Source: Perlabentimonas gracilis (GTDB lineage Bacteria > Bacteroidota > Bacteroidia > Bacteroidales > Tenuifilaceae). From it: a stretch of 64,000 bases of DNA. The position numbers and the translations under genes are program-made. This document shows, piece by piece, positions 25,700 to 36,200 of the stretch. The stretch lies in the NCBI RefSeq assembly GCF_011174675.1, contig NZ_JAANIG010000004.1, forward strand, positions 62,001 to 126,000. Direction: 5' to 3'. The stretch's first letter is position 1. Each line of letters begins with the position of its first letter. A model generated the notes under the pieces. It worked only from the letters and a program-made list of their open reading frames with translations. It made no database searches and was not told the origin of the DNA.

Positions 25700-27247
25700 A
25701 TGAAGACATTAAGAGTTAAATTACTAATACTTGCAGGTGTCCTGATGCTTACCTCATGCGGGAAAGATTATCTAGACACTGAGCCAACCAACACAACGGC
25801 TACATCAACCATTTTTGAAACAACCGAAAATGCCAAATTAGCCATTAACGGCATCAACAAGCTGATGACTCGCCAATACTTATCATCTCAGGGTTTTAAT
25901 GGCGAAGGAACCATTAAAATGTACTACGGTAACTACCCCGGCAACAACTTCTTTTTGAACCTTCCAACCTGGGCTCCAATTATCAACTTTAGATACTTGG
26001 AAAATGTTACATCAATTTACAATTACTACCCCTGGTACTACTACTACATGCTTGTGGGTAACGCAAATTCTGTTATTCATAACATTGATGATGCTACTGG
26101 CCCAGATTCTGACAAGCAGTTCATAAAAGCTCAGGCGATTACCTATAGAGCCTACAGCTTCTTTATGCTCTCGCAGCTATATAGCAATCGTTGGATGGAC
26201 TCGAACAATGGATCAACTGAAGGCATAGTTCTTAGAACAGACCTTTCAACTGGTGATCAAGCCCTTGCTACGCTTGGAGAAACCTACGAGCAGATATATA
26301 GCGATTTGGAAGAAGCCATTGAGCTATTTACACTTTCGGGTAAAAGCCGCGAGAGGAATTACGATATTGACATTAACGTGGCCTACGCCATTTATGCTCG
26401 TGCCGCTCTAACAAGAGAAGACTATGAAACTGCTGCAACTATGGCTGCAAACGCACGTAATGGCTATCCTCTAATGAGCAACACTGAGTACGCAGCTGGA
26501 TTTCACGCTCCTACTTCAGAGTGGATTTGGAGCAGCTGGGGATCATCAGATGAAACGCTCTACTTCTACTCTTACCATGCTTACATAGCCTATAACTCTA
26601 GTGCATCGGCTGTTAGAAACTATCCGAAATGCATCAGCAAGGAACTCCTCGAGAAGGTTCCAGATTCTGATATTCGTAAGGAGCTGTTCCTTGACCCCAA
26701 CGGATTAGAATATACCCTGGCGAATGGTATGGCCGGTAGTGACCTAGACTCTGTAGCACGTGAACGATTCCCTTCACTTTACTCAACTGCTACAGTTTAT
26801 GCCTATATGCAATTCAAAATTTCTGCCGAGGATATTCCTGGTGTTGGCCACCTTAATCATTTTCGTTCATCGGAGATGGTACTTACTGAGGCCGAAGCCA
26901 AGTACTTCCTAGGTGATGAAGATGGAGCTCGTCAGGCCCTAACTGAGCTAAACCTAGATAGTGGCCGCGACCCGAACTATTCAACATCAAATACAGGTGA
27001 TGACTTACTTGAAGAGATAAAGTTTTATCGCAGTTTTGAACTATGGGGCGAAGGCTTCGACTGGTTCGACATGAAGCGCTGGGGTGATGATATTGTTCGT
27101 AAAAGTCCTGCCAATGGGGGTAACTTTATTACCGACTTGGCTGTTACAATTCCTGCTAACGATCCAACCAAGAACAAATGGACTTGGATGATTCCTCAAA
27201 GAGAGACAGATTTCAATAAGCTTATCGGGACTACACTTCCTGAGTAG
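25700..27247 (+). CDS. RagB/SusD-family nutrient-binding lipoprotein
   Basis: A 515-aa surface lipoprotein with lipobox LTSC (Cys at about residue 20). The SusD helical TPR-like scaffold is recognisable, as are a C-terminal RagB/SusD region with AEAKYFLGDEDGARQALTEL and the conserved closing stretch FDWFDMKRWGDDIVRK. It caps the SusC barrel and binds the substrate. It begins 22 bp after susC, so the two form an operon. Many tyrosine and tryptophan residues in the N-terminal half (for example NYYPWYYYYML) could contribute to ligand binding, which would fit a carbohydrate, but the ligand is not determined. Confidence 0.93.
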   Translation: MKTLRVKLLILAGVLMLTSCGKDYLDTEPTNTTATSTIFETTENAKLAINGINKLMTRQYLSSQGFNGEGTIKMYYGNYPGNNFFLNLPTWAPIINFRYLENVTSIYNYYPWYYYYMLVGNANSVIHNIDDATGPDSDKQFIKAQAITYRAYSFFMLSQLYSNRWMDSNNGSTEGIVLRTDLSTGDQALATLGETYEQIYSDLEEAIELFTLSGKSRERNYDIDINVAYAIYARAALTREDYETAATMAANARNGYPLMSNTEYAAGFHAPTSEWIWSSWGSSDETLYFYSYHAYIAYNSSASAVRNYPKCISKELLEKVPDSDIRKELFLDPNGLEYTLANGMAGSDLDSVARERFPSLYSTATVYAYMQFKISAEDIPGVGHLNHFRSSEMVLTEAEAKYFLGDEDGARQALTELNLDSGRDPNYSTSNTGDDLLEEIKFYRSFELWGEGFDWFDMKRWGDDIVRKSPANGGNFITDLAVTIPANDPTKNKWTWMIPQRETDFNKLIGTTLPE

Positions 27248-27262
27248 AGTAAATATCTTTAA

Positions 27263-27300
27263 TAAAACAGGGTTGCCCAATGGCAACCCTGTTTTATTTT
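27263..27300. terminator. Rho-independent terminator after susD
   Basis: A perfect 15-bp stem (27263-27277 with 27282-27296) with a CAAT loop, followed by TTTT. The A/T-rich stem ends allow function on both strands, so it may also serve the convergent aminotransferase gene. Confidence 0.9.
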
Positions 27301-27365
27301 GTGCCCCTCAAAGGCATAGATATCTATCACACCTCAACAAGAAATTACTAGAGACAAAACTTGGA

Positions 27366-28505
27366 TTATAGCCTCCCCAGCCTCATGGCGGCATCCTTAA
27401 GTTCCTCCTCGCTCTTGCCAAAACAGATTCTTACGCGATGGTTATCGAACGCATCATGGTAAAACAGAGAGAGAGGGAATGCTGTTACACCAACCTCTTC
27501 GGCTAACCAGTTACAAAATTCTACGTCCTTTTCCTTCGATATATTCTCGTAGCCCATCACCTGAAAGTATCCACCTTGAACTGGATATAACGAAAACTTG
27601 GTGTCTTTCATCAACGAGGCAAACAAATCGCGCCTTTTCTGAAACTCATTACGAAATGGAGCCCAACATTCTTTTCCCTTTAAAAAATCGGCCAATGCAA
27701 GCTGAATAGGCAGATTTACTGAATATATCTGATATCGATGCACCTCTCGGAAACGCGACATGATTTGCTCGGGAGCTAAGCAGTAACCAATTTTCCAACC
27801 CGGTACGCTCAGGGTTTTTCCAAGCGATCCAACAATTATGCTCCTCTCAGCCAGCTTGGGGAAACGGGCAATGCTAAACATCGACTGTCCATCATATACC
27901 AAATCACCAAAAGCTTCATCGCTCAAAATGTTAATCTTGGTACCATTTAGGATTCGTTGCAGCTGCTCAAGGTTCTCGTCGCTCATAACTACTCCCGTTG
28001 GGTTGTGGGGACAGTTAAGGATTATCAGCTTAGTTTTGCTGCTAATAAGTTTGGTGAGTGCAGACCAATCGATGGAGTAATCATTTGGGTTTAGATGGAA
28101 AAAAATGGGGCGGGCTCCTCTAGCCTCAATGGAGGGCACATAGGTTTCAAAGGCTGGTTCAAAAACAATCACCTCGTCGCCCTCTTTAATTATGGATGAT
28201 ATGGCAGTGTAAATGGCCTGTATGGCACCCGCAGTGATGGTTACATCTGTGGTGGGCGAATAGTTCGCGCCAAAATCGGAATTATAACGTTTAGCAATAA
28301 TTTCTCTAAGCTCAAGCACACCCTCACCGGGCGAGTACTTGTTGCGCCCAGCCGAGAGGTGCTTAACCAGCGAGTTTAGCAATTCGGGCTCACAGGGAAA
28401 GTCGCTATGATCGTTGGATAGGTTTACTGCTCCTGTTTCTGTTGCAATCTTCGCATATTTTGAAACCAAGTCGTAATACGGACTCATAACGGATGTCTTT
28501 GTCAT
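27366..28505 (-). CDS. Class I/II PLP-dependent aminotransferase, methionine aminotransferase-like
   Basis: A 379-aa aminotransferase of fold type I. The PLP lysine lies in VGSLGKTLSVPGWKIGY; NCPHNPTG is the conserved cofactor/substrate-binding segment, and SDEAFGDLVY carries the aspartate that contacts the pyridine nitrogen. The C-terminal FPLSLFYHDAFDNHRVRICF is typical of the YbdL/kynurenine aminotransferase-like group, which transaminates methionine and other bulky amino acids. Specificity is inferred. An internal Met (residue 7) could also be the start. The gene stands alone on the minus strand, convergent with susD. Confidence 0.88.
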   Translation of the reverse strand: MTKTSVMSPYYDLVSKYAKIATETGAVNLSNDHSDFPCEPELLNSLVKHLSAGRNKYSPGEGVLELREIIAKRYNSDFGANYSPTTDVTITAGAIQAIYTAISSIIKEGDEVIVFEPAFETYVPSIEARGARPIFFHLNPNDYSIDWSALTKLISSKTKLIILNCPHNPTGVVMSDENLEQLQRILNGTKINILSDEAFGDLVYDGQSMFSIARFPKLAERSIIVGSLGKTLSVPGWKIGYCLAPEQIMSRFREVHRYQIYSVNLPIQLALADFLKGKECWAPFRNEFQKRRDLFASLMKDTKFSLYPVQGGYFQVMGYENISKEKDVEFCNWLAEEVGVTAFPLSLFYHDAFDNHRVRICFGKSEEELKDAAMRLGRL

Positions 28506-28640
28506 AGTTTGTCTTAAGTTGTAAAAGGGAGTGCAAATATATCAAATTGGCCAATGGATTGGCAAGTTTATGCTATAAAGCTTGTCAAAACGTATGCCAT
28601 GCATTTTGCTGGAGGCAAGTATAACATTCGGGATTGGGCA

Positions 28641-29372
28641 TCAATCCTCAAAAACCTGATTAAGGATAGATAGAGACTTAACATGCTGTACCGATTCCAT
28701 ATGCAGCATATAGTAGCTTAGCATTTGAGCCAAAAAGTTGCTCCTCTGCTTTCCGTTTAGCCTCAGATTATTGGACTTAGCGTAAGGTGTAGTCAGCGTG
28801 GTTGAAAGGATTTCACTTAGCTCCCTTGAAAAGAACAGTGGATGTGATGGCTGCAATGATACGAACTGGCCATTCTTGTAGTCAAAGTAGGGTGTTGCCG
28901 GAGAGTAAGTTCCACTGGGATAAAATCCCAGGTAACGCGATAGTTGTGCCAAAAACAAAAGGTGAAAGTTTGAAACGCCACCGTCGAGCACATCAAGCGA
29001 CTGAATGGAGGCCTCAATAAACTGATAAAGGTTGATGTTGCTCTCCTCCTCCCGTACCGCCCGATATATTATCTCGCCCAAAAAAACTGCAATGGCACTT
29101 TTTATTGGGTTTAAATGAATAGATGTATTGCTTTGAGAAACGGAAACCTCTTTAAGCCTTCCCATTCCATGGTTTTTTCCAGGGTAAAAAATTACATCAA
29201 CAATACTTAACGGCTGAAAGTAAATGGCTTTTGTTCTGCTTTTTCCCTTGCCGTATGCATTATTAACCATTAGAGTTACGCGCCCAAAATCTTTGGTGTA
29301 GAGATAAGCAACCAAACTATTCTCACCGTACCTTACTGTGTGTAACGCAATGGCTTTGGCCTTGTGAAGCAT
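28641..29372 (-). CDS. recO: DNA repair protein RecO
   Basis: Mediates RecA loading in the RecFOR recombination pathway. At 243 aa it has normal length. The N-terminal OB fold is clear: KAIALHTVRYGENSLVAYLYT and then RVTLMVNNAYGKGKSRTKAI and FQPLSIVDVIFYPG. A helical C-terminal domain follows (AQLSRYLGFYPSG). The sequence has no cysteine, so the zinc-binding site found in many RecO proteins is absent, as in some Bacteroidota homologues. It lies 19 bp downstream of the porZ-like gene, same strand. Confidence 0.92.
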   Translation of the reverse strand: MLHKAKAIALHTVRYGENSLVAYLYTKDFGRVTLMVNNAYGKGKSRTKAIYFQPLSIVDVIFYPGKNHGMGRLKEVSVSQSNTSIHLNPIKSAIAVFLGEIIYRAVREEESNINLYQFIEASIQSLDVLDGGVSNFHLLFLAQLSRYLGFYPSGTYSPATPYFDYKNGQFVSLQPSHPLFFSRELSEILSTTLTTPYAKSNNLRLNGKQRSNFLAQMLSYYMLHMESVQHVKSLSILNQVFED

Positions 29373-29391
29373 TTTAATGGGTTGAAAATTT

Positions 29392-31689
29392 TTACTTAAT
29401 AAACAGTATCTTTCCTACAGCAGACTCTTCGCCAGTGCTATCGGCACAAAAAAACAGGTAAACACCGGTCGACACCCTATTGCCCCTTAAATTACGACCA
29501 TCCCAAGATGCTTGGCCACCAACGCTAGTGGTTTCGAAAACCAGATTTCCGGCAATATCGGTAATCTTTACGCTAGTATTCTCAACTAGTCCTGTTATGG
29601 TAATTGGGCCCTCAAAATCGGGGCGCACTGGGTTGGGAAATGCGTATACCTTACCAAAACGAGCTGCTGGTTCTGTGGCATCACCTCTGAATGATATCAG
29701 CCCCCTGTCGGTTGCAATGAAAACCTCCCCTGTTGTTGGATGCACCCCAATATGCTCTATAGTATTGGAGGGCAACGGACTATTCGACTTGGTGAAATGA
29801 TGGAGTTGCTGAGCACCATCGGCCGATTGGCAATAGACACCCGAGCGTAACGTGCCAAACCATTTCCGGTTCCCGCCATCTACAGCAATAGCCGTTACGG
29901 TTTGCGATTTTAGCAGCTCAGCGGCAATACCCTCCTGCTCACTGGGAATTCTAACGTACTGCAGCGCAAACTCGGAGGGGTTAAGCACCTGCCCCGGATT
30001 GTAACTCACCAAAACGCCCTCGGTAGTTCCCAGCCATAGATGCCCATTGCGGTCGAAGGCTAAGCTTTTGATATCGCTTGGCAAGCTAGACCCATCGGGA
30101 GCTACAGGTGTAAATCTTCGCACAGTATGACTGCTAGCCGACTCAGGATTATCACCGGGATCGATAACAAAAAGACCTCCGCCCGAAGGTATTACTACCC
30201 AAAGGTACCCATTGGGTGATAGGGTAATGTCGGATAAGCGTTGCGATGAAATTATGTTTTCGTAAGGGAAACTTTTCCACGTTCCATCAGCAAGTCGAAC
30301 CGAAATAGGGTATGATACCCCAGCATTGGTTACCCACATATTACCTTTAGTGTCGAATGCAACCCCACCTATCCTACAGTAGGCACCGGGCAGTATTGTT
30401 TGTAACGAGCTGTTATTGGGGTCGTAATGCTCTGCCACTTGACCATCGCGATAAACTATCACGCCATGCCCCCATGATGAGATGTAGTACTCATCTGTGT
30501 GGTTAGGACTTGACGTAATGCGAACAGCATCGAAAAAGTTGTGATTTGTTATGGTGGCCCACTGGTTATTACTAAGCTTATGAAACGACAAGGGGAAGAA
30601 ACGGTTACCCCATGATTCGCTTCGCGCTCCGGCCAAAACATAAAGATCATTGTTGGTCGGCATTACAAAGTAGGCCCTGTCATCGTCGGGGCCATTGGGC
30701 CGGAAACGAGTCCAGGCATTTTCACCTCCATACATTAGCCCAAGCATATTATCGGCAACGGCAAGCCTACCATCTGTACCTACCTTGGCAAAGTTTGGTC
30801 GGGCAGTTGATTGGCTCTCGTACTGGTTTATTAGGATTGGCTGAGCGGGGAAGTTGCTATACAGTAATATTCCCTCGCGACTTACAACTACCATATGGCT
30901 TTGGCCAGCATCAATATTTCGCACCTGAGTAAAGGTTGTTGGCTGACTGTTCCACTGCAAACCATCGAAGGACCATATAACATCGGGGGATAATGCCCCA
31001 GTTGACTGATTGACAAGCAGAAAACCATTGAACACGGCCAAAGATGAATAGCTATTTGGCTCCACCTGCAGCTCTGGCACTGCACTCCAGCTCTCGAAGT
31101 GAATAAGCAGTGGATTATTTACATCGGCGCTTAGTAGGCCCATATCGGTGACAGCATAAATCTTACCCTCAAAAACAATTGTTTCGTTAACCCAGCAATC
31201 GGAACCACCCTCCCCAATGTAGTAAGTGTCCTTAATCTCCATCTTGTCAATATTTACCACCACTATACCAAACCCTGTCGACACAAGTAATTGGCCGTTA
31301 CTAGTAAAGTAAAAATGGTTTATCCGTTTGGCTCCCTGAAGCGGCTTCTGCATTATGTAGGGTAGGTTTACCACCCTATTCTCAAGTACTAAGTCGATAT
31401 TTCCGTTCTCGTACCCCACTGCAAGCAGCTTATGGTTATTGGAATACTCAATGGCTGTAATTCCAATGTCATGCAATCCGTTGACAGTGGTTAGTTTACC
31501 AGTGTGGCCATTGGAAGGATCGTACCAGAACACGCCATTGGCCGATGCTGCATAAATTCGATTATTTGAAATTGCGGTGTAGTTTGCCTGGCGGTACGAG
31601 AAGTGGTCGCGCCACTTACCAACGGGCACCTGCGAAAAGCCAGAGAAAGCAAACAGAGATATTGCCAATAAAAGTAACCGTTGCTTCAT
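29392..31689 (-). CDS. porZ: PorZ-like beta-propeller protein with T9SS sorting domain
   Basis: A 765-aa exported protein; signal peptide LLLLAISLFAFSGFSQ. The mature chain begins VGKWRDHFSYRQANYTAIS and carries many propeller-blade motifs (for example YAASANGVFWYD and LWLGTTEGVLVSYNPG), enough for two propellers. The C-terminal ~80 residues are a type A T9SS sorting domain (VYAFPNPVRP, SVKITDIAGNLV, STGVYLFF). Size and layout match PorZ, the T9SS attachment-complex component that, in Porphyromonas gingivalis, delivers anionic lipopolysaccharide to the sortase. The assignment is by architecture. It overlaps neither neighbour, but recO follows by 19 bp. The start ATG at 31689 gives the signal peptide. 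Confidence 0.82.
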   Translation of the reverse strand: MKQRLLLLAISLFAFSGFSQVPVGKWRDHFSYRQANYTAISNNRIYAASANGVFWYDPSNGHTGKLTTVNGLHDIGITAIEYSNNHKLLAVGYENGNIDLVLENRVVNLPYIMQKPLQGAKRINHFYFTSNGQLLVSTGFGIVVVNIDKMEIKDTYYIGEGGSDCWVNETIVFEGKIYAVTDMGLLSADVNNPLLIHFESWSAVPELQVEPNSYSSLAVFNGFLLVNQSTGALSPDVIWSFDGLQWNSQPTTFTQVRNIDAGQSHMVVVSREGILLYSNFPAQPILINQYESQSTARPNFAKVGTDGRLAVADNMLGLMYGGENAWTRFRPNGPDDDRAYFVMPTNNDLYVLAGARSESWGNRFFPLSFHKLSNNQWATITNHNFFDAVRITSSPNHTDEYYISSWGHGVIVYRDGQVAEHYDPNNSSLQTILPGAYCRIGGVAFDTKGNMWVTNAGVSYPISVRLADGTWKSFPYENIISSQRLSDITLSPNGYLWVVIPSGGGLFVIDPGDNPESASSHTVRRFTPVAPDGSSLPSDIKSLAFDRNGHLWLGTTEGVLVSYNPGQVLNPSEFALQYVRIPSEQEGIAAELLKSQTVTAIAVDGGNRKWFGTLRSGVYCQSADGAQQLHHFTKSNSPLPSNTIEHIGVHPTTGEVFIATDRGLISFRGDATEPAARFGKVYAFPNPVRPDFEGPITITGLVENTSVKITDIAGNLVFETTSVGGQASWDGRNLRGNRVSTGVYLFFCADSTGEESAVGKILFIK

Positions 31690-31768
31690 AAATATGCGTA
31701 TGGGTACTGAATGATAACCCGAAAATTCAGGGGATATTTTACAACCGAAACACAATAGGTGCTGAGAG

Positions 31769-32347
31769 CTACATGCCGAGCAGGAAGGCCACCAACTTTT
31801 GGGTAGCTAGTCCACGATGGCTAATCCTATTCTTAAGGTCAAGCTCCATCTCAGCAAACGTGAGGTTGTAACCCTCGGGGACAAATATGGGGTCGTACCC
31901 AAATCCATCGCTACCCTTCAGCTCATCAATAATACTACCCCTTACCACTCCTTGAAACTGATGCTCTTCACCACTAATTATTAGCGAGATAACTGTTCGA
32001 AACTGTGCTTTTCTATTACTAATGCCCTTAAGATCGGCCAGTAGCTTAACAATGTTATCCTGCGAATTTCGTTGTTCACCAGCGTACCTTGCCGAATAAA
32101 CACCGGGTTTCCCATCCAGCGCATCAACCTCAAGGCCAGTGTCATCGGCAAAGCAATCGACACCAAATCGATTGTACAGATACCAAGCCTTTTGCGACGC
32201 ATTTTGCTCTAGGGTGTCAAAATCCTCAGGAATATCTTCAGTAAAGCCAATGTCGACGAGTGACTTTAGGTGAAACGTATTGCCTAATATTTGCTGTACC
32301 TCTAAAAGCTTGTGCTTATTATTGGTAGCAAAAACAATGGTGTGCAT
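31769..32347 (-). CDS. rdgB: Non-canonical purine NTP pyrophosphatase (RdgB/HAM1)
   Basis: Hydrolyses dITP, ITP and XTP to the monophosphate, keeping deaminated purines out of DNA and RNA. At 192 aa it matches the family. The N-terminal [11 protein letters not shown] (Ser/Thr-x-Asn-x-x-Lys phosphate site) is present, as are [23 protein letters not shown] and the C-terminal [12 protein letters not shown] and FAEM, then the ISHRG motif. It lies between the porZ-like gene and a universal stress protein gene on the same strand, with small gaps that suggest one transcript. Confidence 0.95.
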   Translation of the reverse strand: MHTIVFATNNKHKLLEVQQILGNTFHLKSLVDIGFTEDIPEDFDTLEQNASQKAWYLYNRFGVDCFADDTGLEVDALDGKPGVYSARYAGEQRNSQDNIVKLLADLKGISNRKAQFRTVISLIISGEEHQFQGVVRGSIIDELKGSDGFGYDPIFVPEGYNLTFAEMELDLKNRISHRGLATQKLVAFLLGM

Positions 32348-32359
32348 AAAAACTTGGTG

Positions 32360-33157
32360 TTACCTTGGGTTTATGCTCATAACAGGGATGTGCCCGGCCT
32401 GGCCAACAATTCTTTGTTCGTGCGGCTCGAGCATAAAGTCGGAATTATCGGATGTTTTAGCTGTCATTATTACAATTAAATCGGCACGAATATTCACTGC
32501 CAAATCTAGAACCTCCTCAGCGTAAGGTTTTACCCCGGGTACTGTGTACACCTGATACTTCGCACCTTTTTCGTCGAGAAAGCGTACTGCTGAGGCCATA
32601 TTAAGATCGACCTTTGCCACCAGCTCAGGATCAGTAACGTTGGGCTTAATAAGATGGTATTTGGAAACATAATAATCACAAAAGTATGAGATCCAGCTGT
32701 GCTTCTCCTTATTCTCAACAGTAAAGTCGATGGGGAAAACAATATCGTCGTAGCGCTTATTTACAGGAGGCTCCTGAATGGTTATAAATGGAACTGTAGA
32801 TTTGGTAATCACCTTAAGCGTAGGCAGGTTGGTTAAATCATGCCTCCCCCTTACGCTTGCCGACCCCATAATAACTATGCTGGCATCAATTTCTATTGCT
32901 GCTTGGGCAATCTCGTTGGCCACTTCACCAATCTTTACAACAGCCTCAGGTGTAAAATTGTACTTTTTTTGGGTCTCATCAATTACTTTGGCAAGTTTTT
33001 GCTTTGCACCCTCAACCTCATCGGCAGATTTAACTACATGAATTAACACAATTGGCTCCCCAACCACTCCCGATACTCTCACTGCATGCTGCAAAGCGTA
33101 GGTTGCTGGCTGTTGAAAATCGGTAGGAACCAAAATTTTTTTCTTGTCCGTGTTCAT
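32360..33157 (-). CDS. Universal stress protein with two Usp domains
   Basis: A 265-aa cytosolic protein with two consecutive Usp-like alpha/beta domains. The first opens with KKILVPTDFQQPATYALQHAV and contains IVIMGSASVRGRHDL at the position of the ATP-binding loop; the second begins near YDDIVFPIDFT and ends with ADLIVIMTAKTS and HIPVMSINPR. The classical GxxGx9G(S/T) loop is degenerate, so nucleotide binding is uncertain. It lies 12 bp upstream of rdgB and is divergent from the cyclase gene, from which it is separated by 142 bp that must carry both promoters. Confidence 0.88.
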   Translation of the reverse strand: MNTDKKKILVPTDFQQPATYALQHAVRVSGVVGEPIVLIHVVKSADEVEGAKQKLAKVIDETQKKYNFTPEAVVKIGEVANEIAQAAIEIDASIVIMGSASVRGRHDLTNLPTLKVITKSTVPFITIQEPPVNKRYDDIVFPIDFTVENKEKHSWISYFCDYYVSKYHLIKPNVTDPELVAKVDLNMASAVRFLDEKGAKYQVYTVPGVKPYAEEVLDLAVNIRADLIVIMTAKTSDNSDFMLEPHEQRIVGQAGHIPVMSINPR

Positions 33158-33299
33158 AAATTTTATATTTTTATATGTAGTTGTTCACCAAGTGCAACAT
33201 AAACACAGCACCTAAGCTATTTATTCGCACTATTTTATTTTCTTTGCACATCACGCCAGACAATATAGCAAAACGGCAGCAATAATAAAGGTCTAAGGT

Positions 33300-36200
33300 A
33301 TGAATTTTCTGAACTTTTTAATATCGCTTCAAATTATTTTTTTTCTTGCACTGCCGATTGCATCTAGTAGTCAACCCAATAAAAGTCAATCGACCCACGC
33401 ACCAAAACCCATAATTAACCAAATAGCATCACTCCCGGTGGGTCATTTTTACGGCTTTAACAATTTTGCAGCCGTTAACAGCAGCTTAATAATACTACAG
33501 AGCAATAAAACGCTCTGGTTATACGATGGGCTAAACTGGGAGAGCCATTCATTACAGGCAAAACCAATATTTGCGCGGGGCAAAAACAACAAGTTTTATA
33601 TTTCATGTAAAGGGAATATCGAATTGCTATCGCTTACTGATGATGGCCTTATTAAAAGAAGTCTGATTTTTAGTGCCGATACATTTGATAATGTGAATGA
33701 AATATCGAGCCTGCTAGCCGATGACGATGGCAACATTTACTTTACATCGGGGGTCAACCTGTGGTATCTATCCGACTCGCTAACTAAGATTGACTCCTCG
33801 AACCAGTGGATTAGACTTGTGGGTAATGATCATGGGATACTATACATTAAGGATAATCACCAGCTGCACCTTATAGCCGAGGAAGGCTCACCTCCAGTTA
33901 TCATTGAGAAAGCAACTAGCAACCACCCCCTCGGTGTTTTTACAATTAGCGGAGAACGATACATTGTAACCGAAGGCTATCCTTGGATTACTCCTGTTCA
34001 AATGGGCAATTCGCAATTAATTGAGCAAACGCAAAAGTTAATTGGGACGGACGGTGTACAGATTAAAAGCGTAAGAAGCAATACCGAAAGGATATACATA
34101 CTAACAAGCAGCAATAAGCTAATTATATGGAACAAAGCCAAAGCTACAATACATTCAATTGATTTAAACTCGCATCCATCGATAGATAATATAATTGACT
34201 TTTACCCATACTCCTCAAGCTCAATTTTGGCCATAACACAAACCGAGCTATACAGTATAACCCCCACCTGCATTGCAGGTGTTTATGCAGACCTAAATAG
34301 CAATATGGGCAAGCCCATTGCAGTGGTACAAAATAATGGGTTTATATACTACGGAACTGCTGAGGGTGTTTTTGCAGCAAAATACAATGGCGATGCCAGC
34401 GCATTAAACTTCAAAAAGGTTGAAAGGGTACTTGGGCAGCCAGTAAAGTTATACAGCAGCCAGCTGGGTTGCTTTGCGGTAACCCAAAAGGGAGCATACA
34501 AATTAAGTTATGGGACCGCTTCAGAAATTCTACCCCTTACATTCGATAGTAACATAACAATTTTTGAAAGCAATGGCGGAGTAGGAATTGCTTCAACTAA
34601 AGACAGCTTAATCTTTACACAAAGCATTGCACCAAAAGTATCCACCCCTACATTTATTAAAATTCCTGCAAATGCGCAAGCGATTAGGACCCTTGTATCG
34701 TACGAAAACAACCTGATAGCTCAAACAGAAACAGGAGCGTGGTATGTGTATACGGCGGAAGCCTCAGAATCAGAATGGCAAGCAATTGATTTCTTAATTG
34801 GGGAATATGGCCAAGCCTTGTTTACAACCGATCAGTACTCAAAACCATATATCTGGGAGCAAGGTAGGCTATACCCTCTTAACCTCAAAAAATTAAACCG
34901 AGAAGATCCCCTTATATCTGACTCAACAATCTCCATCATTCCCCTTATTTCAACCGACTCAACCCTAACTGCATTAAACACGACCATTCCTTTTTCGGAG
35001 GTAAGCACTATTTGGCGTTATGGGCTGGGAAACAAACAGTGTGAGGCATCACCCTTGGCAACCTACCCAACCAACGAGAGCATAAAAAGTTCTACCTATC
35101 TTGATGATGGAGTACTGCTAGCCATATCAAGCACAGGGCTCCATTACTTTATACCCAATGTGCTTAATCCACAACCACCAACAGTAACCATTTCAAAATT
35201 CAGGCTTTTGGGTGGTATTGAGTCCTTCAATATCAGGTCAAGCATTTTTGAGGAAGCAACATCGAATCAGCAACCACATCAATCGCCACACTTAAGAAAT
35301 GTTTCGGTTACCTTTGGCACTAATATATCTGGGAATTGGGAAACAGCAAGTAACCACAAGCTGTTCTCTTCACATCTTAGTAATTTTGATAAAGTATGGA
35401 CACCTTGGATCGCAACGAACATACGAGAGATTCACAGGCTATCGCCTGGCGAATACACCTTAAGGGTTAAAGCGCGAAACTACTGGGGAATGGAATCCGA
35501 TGAGGCTACCATATCGTTTACAATAAAGCCCTACTTCTACGAAATGCCATCCTTCATCATTGCCTTCATTTTACTAGGATTTTTAGCTCTTTATGCCTTC
35601 TACAAGTGGCGAAGGTATTTGCACGCAAAGGACAGGTACAAGCTCGAAACCCTTATAAACAATCGCACCGAGGAACTTGTGAAGGAGAAGGAAAAAACCG
35701 ATAACTTGCTGGCAAGGGTGCTGCCCAAGGAAACCGCATCGGAGCTTAAGGAAAAGGGAAGGGTTAACACCCAAAGGTACCAAGTGGTTACCGTTCTTTT
35801 CTGCGACATTGAGGGGTTCACCAAAATTACGGACGAAACCAACCCCGAAGCCTTAATCGATCAGCTTGACAAGTTCTTTCTGCATTTCGATACCGTGGTT
35901 GAGAAGTTCCGTATCGAGAAGATCAAAACCATTGGTGATGCCTACATGTGCGCAGGGGGCATTCCCAAGAAAAACCGAACGAACCCCGTAGAAGTTGTGC
36001 TAGCCGCACTCGAGATGCTACAGCATATGAAGGATATTATGTATCAATCGCCCAGCGAGCATAGAATTTGGGAGATTCGAATCGGTATCGACACGGGGCC
36101 GGTTATCGCCGGAGTGGTTGGCCGCAACAAGCTATCGTACGACATTTGGGGAAGCACTGTAAATACCGCAAGCCGAATGGAATCGTCGGGAAAGGCTGGG

